A stretch of 64,000 nucleotides of DNA, from contig CADAWR010000007.1 in the NCBI GenBank assembly GCA_902791695.1, positions 110,371 to 174,370 on the forward strand, in the 5' to 3' direction. Source of the DNA: an uncultured Bacteroidota bacterium. Lineage in GTDB: Bacteria; Bacteroidota; Bacteroidia; Bacteroidales; P3. The notes beneath the pieces are model-generated. The model searched no databases and was not told where the DNA came from. It saw nothing but the letters and a program-made list of their open reading frames with translations. The translations under genes and the position numbers were made by a program. Shown here in pieces: positions 19,650-30,100 of the stretch (its first letter is position 1; each line of letters opens with the position of its first letter).

Positions 19650-20008
19650 GGCAGGGACTGTTCTATCGCTGGGCTTCAGGGCCGAGAGGAAAGTCCGGGC
19701 AGCACGAGCCACCATGCTTCCTAACGGGAAGGGGCTGCGCCTGTAAAGGCGGGGCTACAGAGAGCGCCACAGAAAAGATACCGCCCGAGAGGGTAAGGGT
19801 GAAAACGCGGGGTAAGAGCCCACGACGTGTGCCGGTGACGGCCATGATGGCAAACCTCATGGGCTGAAAGACCAAATATACCGACAAGCCTTCGGGCAAC
19901 GGGCAGGCTCGCCTGTATTGTCGGGGGGTAGGTTGATAGAGGCCGTCGGCGACGGCGGCAGTAGATTGATGATAGAACACGACAGAACCCGGCTTATAGG
20001 TCCTTGCC
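19650..20008 (+). ncRNA. rnpB: RNase P RNA, class A
   Basis: Catalytic RNA that matures tRNA 5' ends. The conserved GAGGAAAGTCCGGGC near the 5' end (19684-19698) and ACAGAACCCGGCTTAT at the 3' end (19982-19997) form the P4/core strands. GGCAGGGACT (19650-19659) pairs imperfectly with AGGTCCTTGCC (19998-20008) as P1. Ends are estimated from this pairing. TTTT directly follows. The next gene starts 22 bases downstream. Confidence 0.93.
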
Positions 20009-20030
20009 TTTTGTTAAGATAAAACAGGCT

Positions 20031-20990
20031 ATGAGAGCTCGACATATAAACAGCATACTACTTGCCTCAGTACTGTTGCTGGCGGCATGCTCAGGGCGCT
20101 ATATTGGTACGCCGCGCGCCGCCATGCTGGACTACCAGACCAACAGCACCTATGGCTCACTGTATGCGTTGGCGACGGCGCAAGCGGAAAGCATCAATGC
20201 CGCTTTGAAAGCCGATACGCTTCACCCTGGCATGTATGCCGAGTACGGTGTGGCGCTGGCCCTTATGGGACATGACGGTGAGGCATGCCGTATGCTGAAC
20301 TCAGAGGCTAAAGCCTTCCCCGAAAGCCGTCGTATGGTGCGCCGCATAAAGGAGCGCCTGCTGCCCGCAATGGTCGACGACACATTGGCTGGCCAGCGCG
20401 ACACCGCCGATATGCTGAAGTTGCAGAACTGGGCTTACGACAGCCTCGCCGCACTGCGTCCACTGCCGTGGGTAGCGGCTGTGATAGACAGCACCGACAC
20501 ATTGCGCGTTATGCAGCAGACTCCCGTTGATTCTGTTGAGTATCCGATACGCCTCACCGCTAACCAGAAGCGCGAGCTTTTAGCCGAAGAACAGCAAAAG
20601 GAAGAACTGCGCCGTAAGGAGATAGAGGATTCTATTGCCGCTGCAAAGCAGGCCAAAATAGACGCACGCAATCAGGCTAAGATAGACAAGAAGAAAGCCA
20701 AGAAGGAGAAAGAGAAGGCCAAGAAAGAGGCCGAGAAAAAGAAGAAAGAGGCCGCCAAGGAAAAAGCCCGGCAGCGTGAACTGGAGAAGCAGCGCAAGGC
20801 TGAAGAGCGTAAAGCGAGACAGCAACAGCAAAAACAACAGCAAGAGCTACAAAAACAGCAGCAGAAACAGCAACAAGAGCAGCAAAAACAGTTGCAGAAA
20901 CAGCAACAAGAGCAACAAAAACAGCAACAAGAGCTGCAAAAGCAGCAGCAAGAGCAGCAACAGCAAGAACAAGAGGAGGATAAGCAGTGA
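20031..20990 (+). CDS. DUF4810-like lipoprotein with long Lys/Gln coiled-coil tail
   Basis: 319 residues from the ATG at 20031, chosen because it gives a clean lipoprotein signal (SVLLLAACSG). Residues about 40-110 follow the DUF4810 pattern (SLYALATAQAESINAALK, PGMYAEYGVALALMG, NSEAKAFPESRRM). From about residue 175 the protein is a charged coiled coil (KKAKKEKEKAKKEAEKK) that turns into an almost pure Gln/Lys/Glu repeat up to the stop. DUF4810 lipoproteins usually pair with DUF799 and CsgG-like proteins at the outer membrane; the DUF799 partner follows and overlaps by one base. Confidence 0.7.
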   Translation: MRARHINSILLASVLLLAACSGRYIGTPRAAMLDYQTNSTYGSLYALATAQAESINAALKADTLHPGMYAEYGVALALMGHDGEACRMLNSEAKAFPESRRMVRRIKERLLPAMVDDTLAGQRDTADMLKLQNWAYDSLAALRPLPWVAAVIDSTDTLRVMQQTPVDSVEYPIRLTANQKRELLAEEQQKEELRRKEIEDSIAAAKQAKIDARNQAKIDKKKAKKEKEKAKKEAEKKKKEAAKEKARQRELEKQRKAEERKARQQQQKQQQELQKQQQKQQQEQQKQLQKQQQEQQKQQQELQKQQQEQQQQEQEEDKQ

Positions 20991-21745
20991 TGAAGAAGAG
21001 TATCTTTATATTGGTTATGTTGCCATTGTTGATGCTTGGCTGCAAGGGTGAGAAGAAGCTGGCCCGATACAATGAGATGTACCAGCAGGAGCCCTCGGTT
21101 ATATACGTGGCACCACTTAACGACCTTTCCATGCGTCGCGCTGTCCGTGAGACAGAGGACTCGGTATACAATGCCTCACTGAACATTGCCTCAAGGCAGC
21201 TGTACCTTACCGCCACCGATCCGCTGACGAGCCACGGATACTATGTGCTCGGACCGTTGGCTTCGGCCCAGCTCGCCGCCACCGAGACCCGTACTGGCCG
21301 CCAGCTGCGCAACGAGAGCATCAATGACCTGTATACCGACTTGGGCATAGATGCAGTGCTCTTTATCGACCTCCTCAATTGGTCCCATACGTACAACAGC
21401 TGGAGTGTTGAGGCCGAGTATGTGCTGCGCTCCACCACTACCGGCATTGAACTGCTTCATGTTCATGTCAATGCCACCAAGATACTGCCTACAGACTATA
21501 AGGGCAACCCCAAGCCGTTGAAGGATGACCTGGAGTTCGCCAAGCAGTATGGTTGTGACCTTGAGACCGCGCAGCGTTGCCGTCTGGTGGAGATCATGAA
21601 CAAGTATGTGCTCAAGGACTTGCCTGCCGGCAAGCGTGCCCGCAAGCATGAGGCCGAGCAATATGCCAAGCCGCATCCCGAATACTTCAACCTGCGCATT
21701 CACCGTGACGGCAGTGTGGAGCAACTAAAAGACGAGGAGCTATGA
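20990..21745 (+). CDS. DUF799 (GNA1162-like) lipoprotein
   Basis: 251 residues from the ATG at 20990 (TGATG overlap with the upstream stop); an in-frame GTG at 20987 adds one residue. Lipoprotein signal (LPLLMLGCKG). Family features: SVIYVAPLNDLS, LTATDPLTSHGYYVLGPLAS, INDLYTDLGIDAVLFIDLLNWSH and YVLRSTTTGIELLHV. It probably acts at the outer membrane with the DUF4810 protein; the exact role is not established. Confidence 0.75.
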   Translation: MKKSIFILVMLPLLMLGCKGEKKLARYNEMYQQEPSVIYVAPLNDLSMRRAVRETEDSVYNASLNIASRQLYLTATDPLTSHGYYVLGPLASAQLAATETRTGRQLRNESINDLYTDLGIDAVLFIDLLNWSHTYNSWSVEAEYVLRSTTTGIELLHVHVNATKILPTDYKGNPKPLKDDLEFAKQYGCDLETAQRCRLVEIMNKYVLKDLPAGKRARKHEAEQYAKPHPEYFNLRIHRDGSVEQLKDEEL

Positions 21746-22437
21746 GGATAGAGGTCTCCTTGTCGCCGGCGTTATACCCTTACCGAACCATCCGGGAGCA
21801 TCAAGCTACCGTTGCCATAGACCTGTTGCGCGCTACCACCGCCGTATGTGCGGCCTTCCATGCAGGGTGCAGTAGCGTTGTACCGTTGGATACTTTGGAA
21901 GGCCTCCTGCCATATCGTGAACTAGGCTTTAAGCTTGCCGCAGAGCGTGGGGGTAAGAAAGTTGGTGATGCTGAGTACGGCAACTCGCCGACGGAATACC
22001 TACGCCACGATATGAGTGGCATAAAGTTAGCCTACAGCACCACCAACGGCACCGTGACCATACTGTGCGGCGCCGACGCGGACATTACATTAGTGGGCTC
22101 GTTTTCCAACCTCACAGCTCTGTGTGAACGTCTGCAGAAAGAGAATATGGACGTCGTGCTGCTATGCTCCGGTTGGCAGCAGGATTTCTGCATAGAGGAC
22201 ACCCTCGTTGCCGGTGCGATAATTGAGAAGATGAAGGTCAGTCCATACGGCGATGCCGCCACTATGGCTTATGCTATGTGGCAACTGGCCAAGGACGATC
22301 CATACGAATACTGCCAGCGCTGCACCCATGTGCACCGCCTCTACGGCCTCGGCGCCGCCGAGGATGTACGCTTCGCCTTCAGGCAGGACGCATGCCCTGT
22401 GGTTCCGGTGCTCAAAAACGGAATACTTACATTGTGA
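21742..22437 (+). CDS. comB: 2-phosphosulfolactate phosphatase family protein
   Basis: 231 residues, ComB family (PF04029). Motifs: VAIDLLRATTAVCAAFHAG, AERGGKKVGDAEYGNSPTEY, AYSTTNGTVTI, LLCSGWQQDFCIEDTLVAGAI. Characterised archaeal ComB makes sulfolactate in coenzyme M synthesis. Many bacteria without coenzyme M have it, and its role there is open. It overlaps the DUF799 gene by 4 bases (ATGA) and the PAP2 gene by 4 bases. Confidence 0.88.
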   Translation: MRIEVSLSPALYPYRTIREHQATVAIDLLRATTAVCAAFHAGCSSVVPLDTLEGLLPYRELGFKLAAERGGKKVGDAEYGNSPTEYLRHDMSGIKLAYSTTNGTVTILCGADADITLVGSFSNLTALCERLQKENMDVVLLCSGWQQDFCIEDTLVAGAIIEKMKVSPYGDAATMAYAMWQLAKDDPYEYCQRCTHVHRLYGLGAAEDVRFAFRQDACPVVPVLKNGILTL

Positions 22438-23066
22438 AACATCTGTTGGTCATAATACTGCTTGCAGCTACCGTTGGTGCTAATGCCCAGTGGGACACCG
22501 TCGGACTCAGGCTGCAGCATTTTAGTGTGGCACCTGCTGCTACGTCAGTAGGACTTATGGCCACAGGTGCTGTGCTTACCTATGCACCTAAGGCCAACAG
22601 TTTGGCTGTAGACTTGCGCGACAAGGTGGTGAGCAGCCATAACCCCAAACTGCATTTCGACGACTACATACAGTATTTGCCGGCAGCGACACCGGTGGTG
22701 CTTAACCTATGTGGCGTCAAGGGTAGGCACAACCTTGGTCGATTACTGATGCTCGAGGGTGGAAGCTACCTCTTTGGTGCCGGTTGGCTTTTTGCTTTCA
22801 AGCATGGCCTAGCTGTAGAGCGACCCGATTATTCCCGCATGAACAGCTTCCCCAGTGGACATACCTTCACCGCATTCACGGGCGCCGAGATACTACGCCG
22901 CGAGTACGGCGAGGAATATCCGTGGATTGCTGTCGCCGGCTACGCTGTGGCTGTAACAGTCGCCGCTATGCGCATCTATAATAACCGCCACTGGCTGGGT
23001 GATGTGTGTGCCGGTGCCGGACTCGGCATACTGAGTGTGACGCTCGTCTACTGGGCGCTGGATTAG
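22434..23066 (+). CDS. PAP2-family membrane phosphatase
   Basis: 210 residues from a GTG at 22434 that overlaps the comB stop (GTGA). A longer in-frame ATG at 22278 was rejected because that stretch only shadows comB. A signal peptide ends near GANAQ. The three PAP2 motifs are KHGLAVERP, PSGHT and RIYNNRHWLGD. It probably removes phosphate from a lipid or isoprenoid phosphate on the periplasmic side; the substrate is unknown. Confidence 0.9.
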   Translation: MKHLLVIILLAATVGANAQWDTVGLRLQHFSVAPAATSVGLMATGAVLTYAPKANSLAVDLRDKVVSSHNPKLHFDDYIQYLPAATPVVLNLCGVKGRHNLGRLLMLEGGSYLFGAGWLFAFKHGLAVERPDYSRMNSFPSGHTFTAFTGAEILRREYGEEYPWIAVAGYAVAVTVAAMRIYNNRHWLGDVCAGAGLGILSVTLVYWALD

Positions 23067-23098
23067 TTAAGAGTTAAAAGTTAAGAATACGAAATTAT

Positions 23099-24796
23099 AT
23101 GAAACTGTTTAGCAATGTAAAAGGCGATCTCTTCGGCGGCATCACTGCCGGTATTGTCGCCCTTCCTCTTGCCCTAGCCTTCGGTATACAGGCTTTCTCG
23201 GGCGTTACCGACCCCTCTGCGGCCTCCATAGGTGCCTATGTGGGCCTCACTGGAGCTATGCTCCTCGGCTTCTTCGCCGCCTTCTTCGGCGGTACCCACA
23301 GCCAGATCAGCGGCCCTACTGGTCCTATGACTGTCGTCACCGCCACCCTCGTTACCGGTGCCTGGACGGCAAGTAACGGCAGCATCTCAGAGGTGATGCT
23401 ATCTATGGCCCTCGCTGCCATCTTCTGCGGCTTGTTCCAGATACTTTTCGGCCTCATCAAGATAGGCAAGTATGTGCGCTACATACCTTATCCTGTGTTG
23501 AGCGGCTTCATGAGCGGTATCGGCGTCATCATCATCCTGCAGCAGCTCTACCCGTTGGTGGGAGCCAGCAAGGGCGGCTCAATGATTGACCTCCTTGTCG
23601 GTCTTCCCGAAGCCTTTGCCAACACCAGCCTCACAGCTTTGCTTCTTGGCATTGGCACGGTGGTAATCATATACCTGTTCCCGTTGTTGACCAAGAAGGT
23701 CCCCTCAACCCTTGTGGCTCTCATCGTAATGACTGTCGTCTCACTCTTCATCAATATGGACGGCGTCGCCACCATCGGCAAGATACCTTCAGGCATACCG
23801 ATGCCTTTCTTCGCCAAGGAAGGGGTAAGCCTCGCCGGTATTAACTGGGGAGCGGTCCTTATGGCTGCCATCGTACCCGGCCTGACTCTTGCCGGCCTCG
23901 GTTCCATTGATACTTTGCTCACCTCCGTGGTGGCCGACAACATAACCAAGACCAAACACAACAGCAACCAGGAGTTGATAGGGCAGGGTATAGGCAACGC
24001 CATTGCCGGTCTCTTCTGCGGTCTGCCTGGTGCCGGTGCCACTATGCGCACCGTCGTCAACGTCAAGAGTGGCGGCCGCACGCAGCTCAGCGGTATGGTG
24101 CACGCCCTTCTTCTGCTGGCCATTATGCTCGGTCTCGGCTCGGTGGTACAGTACGTGCCGCTGTCTGTGCTTGCCGGTATCCTCATCACTGTCGGCGTAG
24201 GTATCATCGACTTCCGCGGCTTCAAGGACCTGCCCAAGATACCGCGTGCCGACGCCGTGGTGCTTATCGTTGTGTTCCTCGTTACCGTCTTCGTTGATTT
24301 GCTCACTGCCGTCGGTATCGGCATGGTGATAGCCTGCGTGCTCTTCATGAAGCGCGCCTCCGACCTCGTCGAGGGCGGCTACAGCAGCCAGGAACTCACC
24401 GGCTTCGACAAGGAGTCGCCGTGGTCCGACGAGGGCGGAATGCCCGACACCGTGGCCCACAAGATATACATACAGCGCCTCAACGGCCCCATCTTCTTCG
24501 GCACCATCAACAAGTTCAAGGAGGTGATGCAGACAGTTCCAGAGGGCGTCAAGATAGTCATCATCCGTATGCGTCTGGTGAGCTTTATGGACCAGAGCGG
24601 CCTGTACGCTATGGAGGAAGCAATCAAAGACCTGCAGGCACGTGGCGTGCAGGTGCTAATGACCATCATCCAGCCGCAGCCTATGTACATGCTTACCACG
24701 CACAAGGTCATCCCTGGCGTCGTCCCCGAGGACCACACCTTCAAGACATTCGAAGAATGCACGGAATATCTGCGTAATCAATTAGAAAACAAATAA
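23099..24796 (+). CDS. SulP-family anion transporter with STAS domain
   Basis: 565 residues. About 10-14 membrane segments (start: GDLFGGITAGIVALPLALAF) carry the SulP signature (TGPMTVVTATLV, ISGPTGP). A cytoplasmic STAS domain occupies about 440-560 (RLNGPIFFGTINKF, RMRLVSFMDQSGLYAMEEAI). Likely substrates are sulfate or bicarbonate; the sequence cannot decide. It follows the comB-PAP2 unit after 32 bases that contain a short GTTAA repeat. Confidence 0.93.
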   Translation: MKLFSNVKGDLFGGITAGIVALPLALAFGIQAFSGVTDPSAASIGAYVGLTGAMLLGFFAAFFGGTHSQISGPTGPMTVVTATLVTGAWTASNGSISEVMLSMALAAIFCGLFQILFGLIKIGKYVRYIPYPVLSGFMSGIGVIIILQQLYPLVGASKGGSMIDLLVGLPEAFANTSLTALLLGIGTVVIIYLFPLLTKKVPSTLVALIVMTVVSLFINMDGVATIGKIPSGIPMPFFAKEGVSLAGINWGAVLMAAIVPGLTLAGLGSIDTLLTSVVADNITKTKHNSNQELIGQGIGNAIAGLFCGLPGAGATMRTVVNVKSGGRTQLSGMVHALLLLAIMLGLGSVVQYVPLSVLAGILITVGVGIIDFRGFKDLPKIPRADAVVLIVVFLVTVFVDLLTAVGIGMVIACVLFMKRASDLVEGGYSSQELTGFDKESPWSDEGGMPDTVAHKIYIQRLNGPIFFGTINKFKEVMQTVPEGVKIVIIRMRLVSFMDQSGLYAMEEAIKDLQARGVQVLMTIIQPQPMYMLTTHKVIPGVVPEDHTFKTFEECTEYLRNQLENK

Positions 24797-24800
24797 TACT

Positions 24801-25511
24801 ATGGGAAGAGCATTTGAATACCGCAAAGCGCGCAAGCTTAAGCGGTGGGGTCACATGGCCCGTACATTCACCAAGATTGGTAAAGAGATAGAACTGGCCG
24901 TCCTTGCCTCGGGTCCCGACCCCTCCTCCAACCTGCGTCTGCGTCTGCTAATGCAGACCGCCAAGAGCGAGTCGATGCCCAAGGAGAATGTCGAGCGCGC
25001 CATCAAGCGTGCCACCGAGAAGGACAAGTCGGCCTACAAGGAGGTCGTTTACGACGGCAAAGGCCCTCACGGCACAGCCATAGTCGTCGAGACCGCTACC
25101 GACAACCCCACTCGCACCGTTGCCAACCTCCGCGCCGCCTTTGTCCGCGGCAAAGGCGAGCTGGGCACAATGGGTATGAACGACTTCCTTTTCGAGCGCA
25201 AGTGCTCTTTCGTCGTCGCCTGGCGTGACGACATAGACATGGACGAGCTTGAGCTCGAACTCATCGACTGCGACATCGACGAGGTGTTCCGCGACGAGGA
25301 CGAGATACTCATTTATGCCGACTTCAAGAACTACGGTCCTATATCCAAGTACCTCGAAGACAAGGGTCTTGAGATAAAGAGCTTCAAGTTTGAGCGCATC
25401 CCCCTCACCATGCGCGAGCTCTCGCCCGAAGAGCAGGAAGACGTCAACGCCCTGATTGAGCGCCTGGAGAATGACGACGACGTTGTCAACGTCTTCCATA
25501 ACATGGCATAA
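24801..25511 (+). CDS. yebC: YebC/PmpR/TACO1 family protein
   Basis: 236 residues, start MGRAFEYRKARKLKRWG as in Bacteroidetes homologues. KSESMPKENVERAIKRA, PHGTAIVVETATDN, RTVANLRAAF and GELGTMGMNDFLF are family blocks. Members have been described as DNA-binding regulators and, more recently, as helpers of translation through proline-rich stretches. The gene starts 4 bases after sulP. Confidence 0.94.
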   Translation: MGRAFEYRKARKLKRWGHMARTFTKIGKEIELAVLASGPDPSSNLRLRLLMQTAKSESMPKENVERAIKRATEKDKSAYKEVVYDGKGPHGTAIVVETATDNPTRTVANLRAAFVRGKGELGTMGMNDFLFERKCSFVVAWRDDIDMDELELELIDCDIDEVFRDEDEILIYADFKNYGPISKYLEDKGLEIKSFKFERIPLTMRELSPEEQEDVNALIERLENDDDVVNVFHNMA

Positions 25512-25581
25512 GTAGAGTGCCTGAAAGCCCGTTTTCGAGGCCAAGCTGCTGCCATGACTGCGTCAGCGAACATGGCATAAG
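25501..25581 (+). repeat. 12-bp direct repeat at the yebC end
   Basis: ACATGGCATAAG occurs at the yebC stop (25501-25512) and again at 25570-25581, 69 bases on. Nothing else is recognised between 25512 and 25660. Confidence 0.6.
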
Positions 25582-25668
25582 ATACAAATCGGCTGTAATG
25601 TAACATGCATTGATACTGCATGTTGTGTCGCATGGTATGCGGCAAACCTTTGCTGGCACTGCGTTTGT

Positions 25669-25765
25669 CCGTACCCGCTCCGTACCCGCTCCGACCCCGC
25701 TCCGACTGTTCTACGGTTTTCTGTCGAAGAACAGTCGGAGGGAGTACGGGGCGGGGGCGTATAGG
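25669..25765. repeat. dispersed hairpin repeat, copy 1
   Basis: Tandem CCGTACCCGCT units on the left and GGGAGTACGGGG on the right flank a perfect 13-bp inverted repeat (CTCCGACTGTTCT 25700-25712 with 25728-25740). It lies between yebC and arcA. It shares sequence with copies at 35561, 46155 and 59024. Confidence 0.8.
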
Positions 25766-25839
25766 GTAGGGGGGGAGTAAGGAGACGGGTGTGGATAAAT
25801 TTTTTTTGATTTGGAGGTGGCGTAATGAAAAAATATTCG

Positions 25840-25847
25840 TATATTTG
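25840..25847 (+). promoter_or_regulatory. -7 element for arcA
   Basis: TATATTTG, 64 bases before the ATG. The leader between contains an imperfect hairpin (about 25855-25888, CATCATCTGCCT against AGGCGGATGTGATG). Confidence 0.6.
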
Positions 25848-25911
25848 CAATCTCTACATCATCTGCCTATGAGAGGCGGATGTGATGTATTTTAATGATA
25901 GATAATATTAT

Positions 25912-27153
25912 ATGGATAGAAAGATAATGGAACCTTGCAGCGTGAATGTGGCTTCGGAGACGGGGCGCCTGCGTGCTGTGCTGTTGCACCGCCCGGGCGT
26001 GGAGATTGAGCGGATGACGCCAATGAACGCCGCACATGCTCTCTACAGCGATATTTTGAACAAGCCGATAGTGGACAAGGAGTACGGCAATTTCTGCGGT
26101 GTGCTGGAGAAATGGACGGATGTCTACTATGTGGAAGATATTCTGGAGCAACTGCTGAAAGACATGGAGTTGCGCCGCCACTTGGTGGAGGAGAGCTGCA
26201 AGATGGACAGATGCACCGAGCTGAAGGACCAGTTGATGGACATGGATGCCCACAGCCTTGCAGCAGTGCTGATAGAGGGTTACGAGAACCCCAAGTGGAA
26301 TGGGGTTGACGACGACCGCTATCTGCTGAAGCCGCTGTACAACCTGTTCTTCACGCGCGATGCATCGAGCACGGTGTATAACCGCGTGCTCATCAACTCG
26401 ATGAGTTTCGAGGTGAGGGAGCGCGAGACGCTGATATACGAGGCTATATTCAAGCATTTCTTCAAGGTGGGCACGCTCAATGCTATGGCTTGGGACAAGG
26501 ACGCCCGCACCGAGGGCGGCGACGTGCAGATTGCTTCGCCTGACCTGCTCTGCATCGGCCAGGGTATCCGCACCAACGAGAAGGGCATCAGGTATCTGGC
26601 GGAGACTTTCGCCAAGGAGCGTGACAGATTCCACATACTGACTCAGGAGTTGCCGATGAGTCCGGAGAGTTTCATACATCTGGACATGGTGTTCACTTTC
26701 CTCGGCAAGCACCAGTGCATGATTTTCGAGCCGATGCTGAAGAAGACCGGTTTGTTCGCCGGCAAGGCTACGACGCTTATTACCGTAGAGGGGGGCAAGA
26801 TCAGCTACCGCGAGGTGCCTAACATGGTGGAGGGGTTGAACAGCCTGGGCTGGGAGATAGAGCCTGTGATTGGCGGCGGGAGCGACCCGTGGGTGCAGCT
26901 GCGCGAGCAGTGGCACAGCGGCTGCAACTTCTTCTCGCTGGGCGACGGCAAGGTGATAGGCTACCGCCGCAACACCAAGACCATCGAGGCGCTGGACAAG
27001 GCTGGATTTGCTGTGCTCAACGCAGAGGATATTGTAAGCGGCAAGGTGGACATGAACGGATACGACAAGTTTGTGGCGGCCTTCCCCGGTAGCGAGTTGC
27101 CTCGTGCCGGTGGCGGCGCACGCTGCATGACGATGCCTATTTTAAGAGACTAA
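25912..27153 (+). CDS. arcA: arginine deiminase
   Basis: Converts arginine to citrulline and ammonia. 413 residues. Hallmarks: GRLRAVLLHRPG, FTRDAS, TEGGDVQI, HLDMVFTFL and the catalytic Cys405 in GGGARCMTMP. No arcB, arcC or antiporter gene is next to it, so the pathway is either scattered or incomplete. The gene starts a rightward chain that runs through to ygiQ. The ATG at 25912 is used; a second in-frame ATG is at 25927. Confidence 0.95.
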   Translation: MDRKIMEPCSVNVASETGRLRAVLLHRPGVEIERMTPMNAAHALYSDILNKPIVDKEYGNFCGVLEKWTDVYYVEDILEQLLKDMELRRHLVEESCKMDRCTELKDQLMDMDAHSLAAVLIEGYENPKWNGVDDDRYLLKPLYNLFFTRDASSTVYNRVLINSMSFEVRERETLIYEAIFKHFFKVGTLNAMAWDKDARTEGGDVQIASPDLLCIGQGIRTNEKGIRYLAETFAKERDRFHILTQELPMSPESFIHLDMVFTFLGKHQCMIFEPMLKKTGLFAGKATTLITVEGGKISYREVPNMVEGLNSLGWEIEPVIGGGSDPWVQLREQWHSGCNFFSLGDGKVIGYRRNTKTIEALDKAGFAVLNAEDIVSGKVDMNGYDKFVAAFPGSELPRAGGGARCMTMPILRD

Positions 27154-27168
27154 ACAATACTCAAAACA

Positions 27169-30100
27169 ATGAAGCAATACCATTTAGCAAACAACATCAT
27201 AGGCTGGGTCATAGGACTCATTGCCTGTGCTGTGTACATCATGACGGCGGAGGCTACGGCGTCGTGGTGGGACTGCGGTGAGTACATCAGCACCGCCTTT
27301 AAACTGCAAGTGGGTCACCCTCCGGGAGCACCGACGTTCCAGCTTGTGGGACGCCTGTTCTCGATGTTCTCGAGCCCCGAGACAGCGGCGCATGCCGTTA
27401 ACGTGATGTCGGCAGTGTGCAGCGGTCTTACCATACTCTTCCTGTTCTGGGCAATAACCCTGCTGGGCAAGCACCTGCTTCCGGACCCGAAGAACCCTAA
27501 CCTTAAGGATTGGAGGACGTGGGGTGTGTTCGCCGCCGGTGTGGTTGGCTCTTTGGCCTACTGCTTCAGCGACACCTTCTGGTTCTCGGCCGTCGAGGGC
27601 GAAGTTTATGCTATGAGCAGCTTCTTCACGGCTCTGGTGTTCTGGGCCATCCTGAAGTGGGAGGAACAGAGCGACGACCCGCACGCACTGCGCTGGCTGA
27701 TACTCATCAGTCTGCTGGTCGGTGTGGCCATCGGCGTCCACCTGCTGAACCTTCTGACGGTGCCCGCCATCTTCTATGTGGTCTATTTCAAGAAATGGCC
27801 GAAGACGACGTGGAAGGGCTTTATTGTCACCGGTGTGCTGAGTGTAATAACTCTGGGTGTCATACTGTGGGGCATTATCCCCGGTATCGTCAACATTGAC
27901 TCGGCGGTGGATGTGTTCTTTGTGAACATCTTGGGACTGCCGTTCGGCAGCGGCACTGTGGTGTACTTCACGCTCATTGCCGCTCTGGTGGTGTGGGGGC
28001 TGTGGTACACACACAAGAAGAACAAGCCCATCATCAATGCCGCCATACTGAGCTTCGCAATGGTGGTGATAGGCTACAGCACTTTCTTTGTGCTTGTTAT
28101 CCGTGCCAATACCAACACGCCGCTCAACGAGAATGCGCCGAAGGATGCCGTTGCAATGCGCGCCTATCTGGGCCGCGAGCAGTACGGCGACACACCGCTC
28201 TTCACGGGCCAGTTCTACACCGCCGGTGCGCCGACGGGTGTCGAAGATGGCTACACGAAGTATATACGTGGCAAGAGTGAGACTGGCAAGGACCGCTACA
28301 TTGTGGCGGCGCATGCGCAGAAATACATATACAACGAGCGCCATACGGGCATTTTCCCCCGCATGTGGAGCGATGATACGAAGAGAGACCATCCGCGCTT
28401 CTATGAATACTGGGCAGGCAAGTGCTACAATGGCCAGCGTCCCACCGGTGCGCAGAACCTCAAGTTCTTCAACCGCTACCAGCTGGGCTGGATGTACTGG
28501 CGCTACTTCATGTGGAACTTCGCCGGTCGCCAGAACGACATACAGGGTCACTACTTCAACGATGACGGTACTCGCGATTACCTGAGCGGCAACTGGATAA
28601 GCGGCATCAAGTTCATCGACGAGAGCCGTCTTGGTCCGCAGGACAACATGCCGGAGGCTATGGAGAACAACAAAGCCCGCAACAAATATTACATGTTGCC
28701 TCTGCTGCTTGGTATCATCGGTTTGATATACCACATCCGAAAGCACCCGAAGGATGCATTCATAGTGTTCATCATGTTCTTCATGACGGGTCTGGCCATT
28801 GCCATATACCTGAACATGCCTCCCAAGCAACCGCGTGAACGTGACTACGCCTTTGTGGGTTCGTTCAGCTTCTACGCCATATGGATAGGCCTCGGTGTGA
28901 TGGCTTTGTCGGAATGGATAAGCGGTCTCTTCAAGAAGAAAGAGGGCGCCGCTGCCGACAACAAGGGCGAAGCCCCCAAGGCCTACAAGGTGGTGATGCC
29001 AGTGGTGTTTGTGGTTTGTATGGCCGCTGTGCCATGCCTGATGGCTGCCGAGAACTGGGACGACCATGACCGTTCGCAGAAGACTGCTGCTCGCGACTTC
29101 GCACAGAACTACCTCAAGAGTATCAGAAAGAACGGTATATTGATAACATTTGGCGACAACGACACCTTCCCGCTTTGGTATGCCCAGGAGGTGGAGGGGA
29201 CCCGCACCGATGTACGTATCCTCAACTACACGTTGAGTGGCATGTACTGGTATGTGGAGCAGCTCTTCAACAAGCTCTACGAGGGCGACGCGCTCCCGTT
29301 CACGCTGCCCAAGGAATACTACGGATTGGGTAAAGATGTCTACTACATCATGGACCGCTCCAACGACTATCTTGAGGTCACCGACGTGCTGGCTATGTTG
29401 CGCGACCATCCCGACCGCTTCACGGTTCGCGACCAGCGCAGCGGTCAGGAGTTCATGTACCTGCCCACCAAGCGCTTCAAGATTACGCTTGATATTCCTG
29501 CTCTCGTCGAGGCTGGTGTGATACCTGCAGAGATTGCAGAATCTGTCAATCCGGAGATTCGCTGGGAGATAGGCAAGCAGGCCCTCTACCGTCACGAACT
29601 CATGATGCTCGACATCCTTGGCACCAACCGCTTCATGCGCGACATCAGCATCATGAACCCCGGCTATATCCGCGACGTCTTCCCGATGGTCAGCTCATAT
29701 AGCATCCAGGAGGGCATGAACCACAAGCTGATACCTTATCCGCGTCAGGGTGGACGTTACACAGAAGGCACTGCCGACTACTTCATCGATGGTGTCGACG
29801 GCGAGCCGCTGAAGTGGGGCAACCTCAACAGCGACATCTATGTCGACCCGATAAGCCTCAACATGGGCACCGTGCAGCGCCAGTCCTTCACCATCCTCGC
29901 CTTTGACGAGTACAACAAAGGCAATGTGGACAAGGCCCGCAAGTTGCTCGACCTCGCCCAGGAGTTCTTCCCGGCCCCCAACTTCCCGATAGATGTATAT
30001 GCCGTATATATCGTCACTGGCAACACGCGTGTCGATGTTGTGGAACTGTACAAGAACATCTATGGCGAAGCGAAAGCCCGCGAGCTTTGGAACGCCGCCT

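Noticed and set aside
22278-22433. Longer N-terminus for the PAP2 phosphatase
   Set aside because: This part lies fully within comB in another frame; the GTG at 22434 gives a signal peptide at the very start.
27184-29595. An 803-codon open frame on the minus strand
   Set aside because: Antisense to the DUF2723 gene, with no recognisable motif.
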